A DNA stretch of 5,419 bases from Candidatus Aphodomonas merdavium (lineage in GTDB: Bacteria > Bacillota > Clostridia > Christensenellales > Aristaeellaceae): assembly GCA_018715585.1 (NCBI GenBank), contig DVLH01000027.1:1-5419 (forward strand), given 5' to 3'. Both the position numbers and the translations under genes were made by a program. How positions within the stretch are numbered: position 1 is the stretch's first letter; each line of letters opens with the position of its first letter. Below the pieces are notes generated by a model. That model did no database searches. It was not told where the DNA came from and was given only the letters and a program-made list of their open reading frames with translations. Positions 5,410 to 5,419 of this stretch are shown here, piece by piece.

Positions 5410-5419
5410 GCTTTGTAAC

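Noticed and set aside
1..5419. Mobile element, CRISPR array, phage or defence system
   Set aside because: No transposase, integrase, spaced direct repeats or terminal inverted repeats were seen; nearly all the DNA is accounted for by housekeeping genes and short control regions.

Overview
The window is about 5.4 kb of GC-rich DNA (well over half G+C) and looks like a chromosomal housekeeping region of a Bacillota, probably a GC-rich member of the Clostridia. Three things point there: the gene order ruvC-ruvA-ruvB-queA, strong AGGAGG-type ribosome binding sites, and a stand-alone small alarmone synthetase. The species cannot be named from sequence alone. No mobile element, CRISPR array, phage gene or broken gene was seen.

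Layout, right to left on the minus strand. A near-consensus promoter (TTGACA, 17-base spacer, TATCCT) at 5117-5089 drives a tight five-gene operon: ruvC (GTG start), ruvA, ruvB, queA and thyX. Junctions are 9 bases, 4 bases, 0 bases (TAAATG) and a 14-base overlap, so the genes are almost certainly cotranscribed and partly translationally coupled. RuvA and RuvB branch-migrate Holliday junctions and RuvC cuts them. QueA makes epoxyqueuosine in tRNA. ThyX makes dTMP using flavin. In many clostridia tgt follows queA; here thyX does.

Divergent from ruvC, on the plus strand at the right edge, is a tRNA-Leu gene (anticodon CAA) with its own extended -10 promoter, a leader of about 70 bases holding a long imperfect hairpin, an encoded CCA end, and a strong intrinsic terminator.

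The left third holds two divergently transcribed genes. On the plus strand a 74-residue protein with four clustered N-terminal cysteines (950-1174) converges on thyX, with a short hairpin between them. On the minus strand is a RelA/SpoT-type small alarmone synthetase (764-54), followed by a GC-rich hairpin. The 185-base region between them carries a promoter for the small protein with a palindrome near the predicted transcription start, and a weaker candidate promoter for the synthetase.

Most of the window is ordinary conserved machinery. The parts that deserve attention are the small Cys-rich protein and its control region, thyX at the end of the ruv-queA operon, and the hairpin leader of the tRNA. 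I found no convincing evidence of a new multi-gene system.
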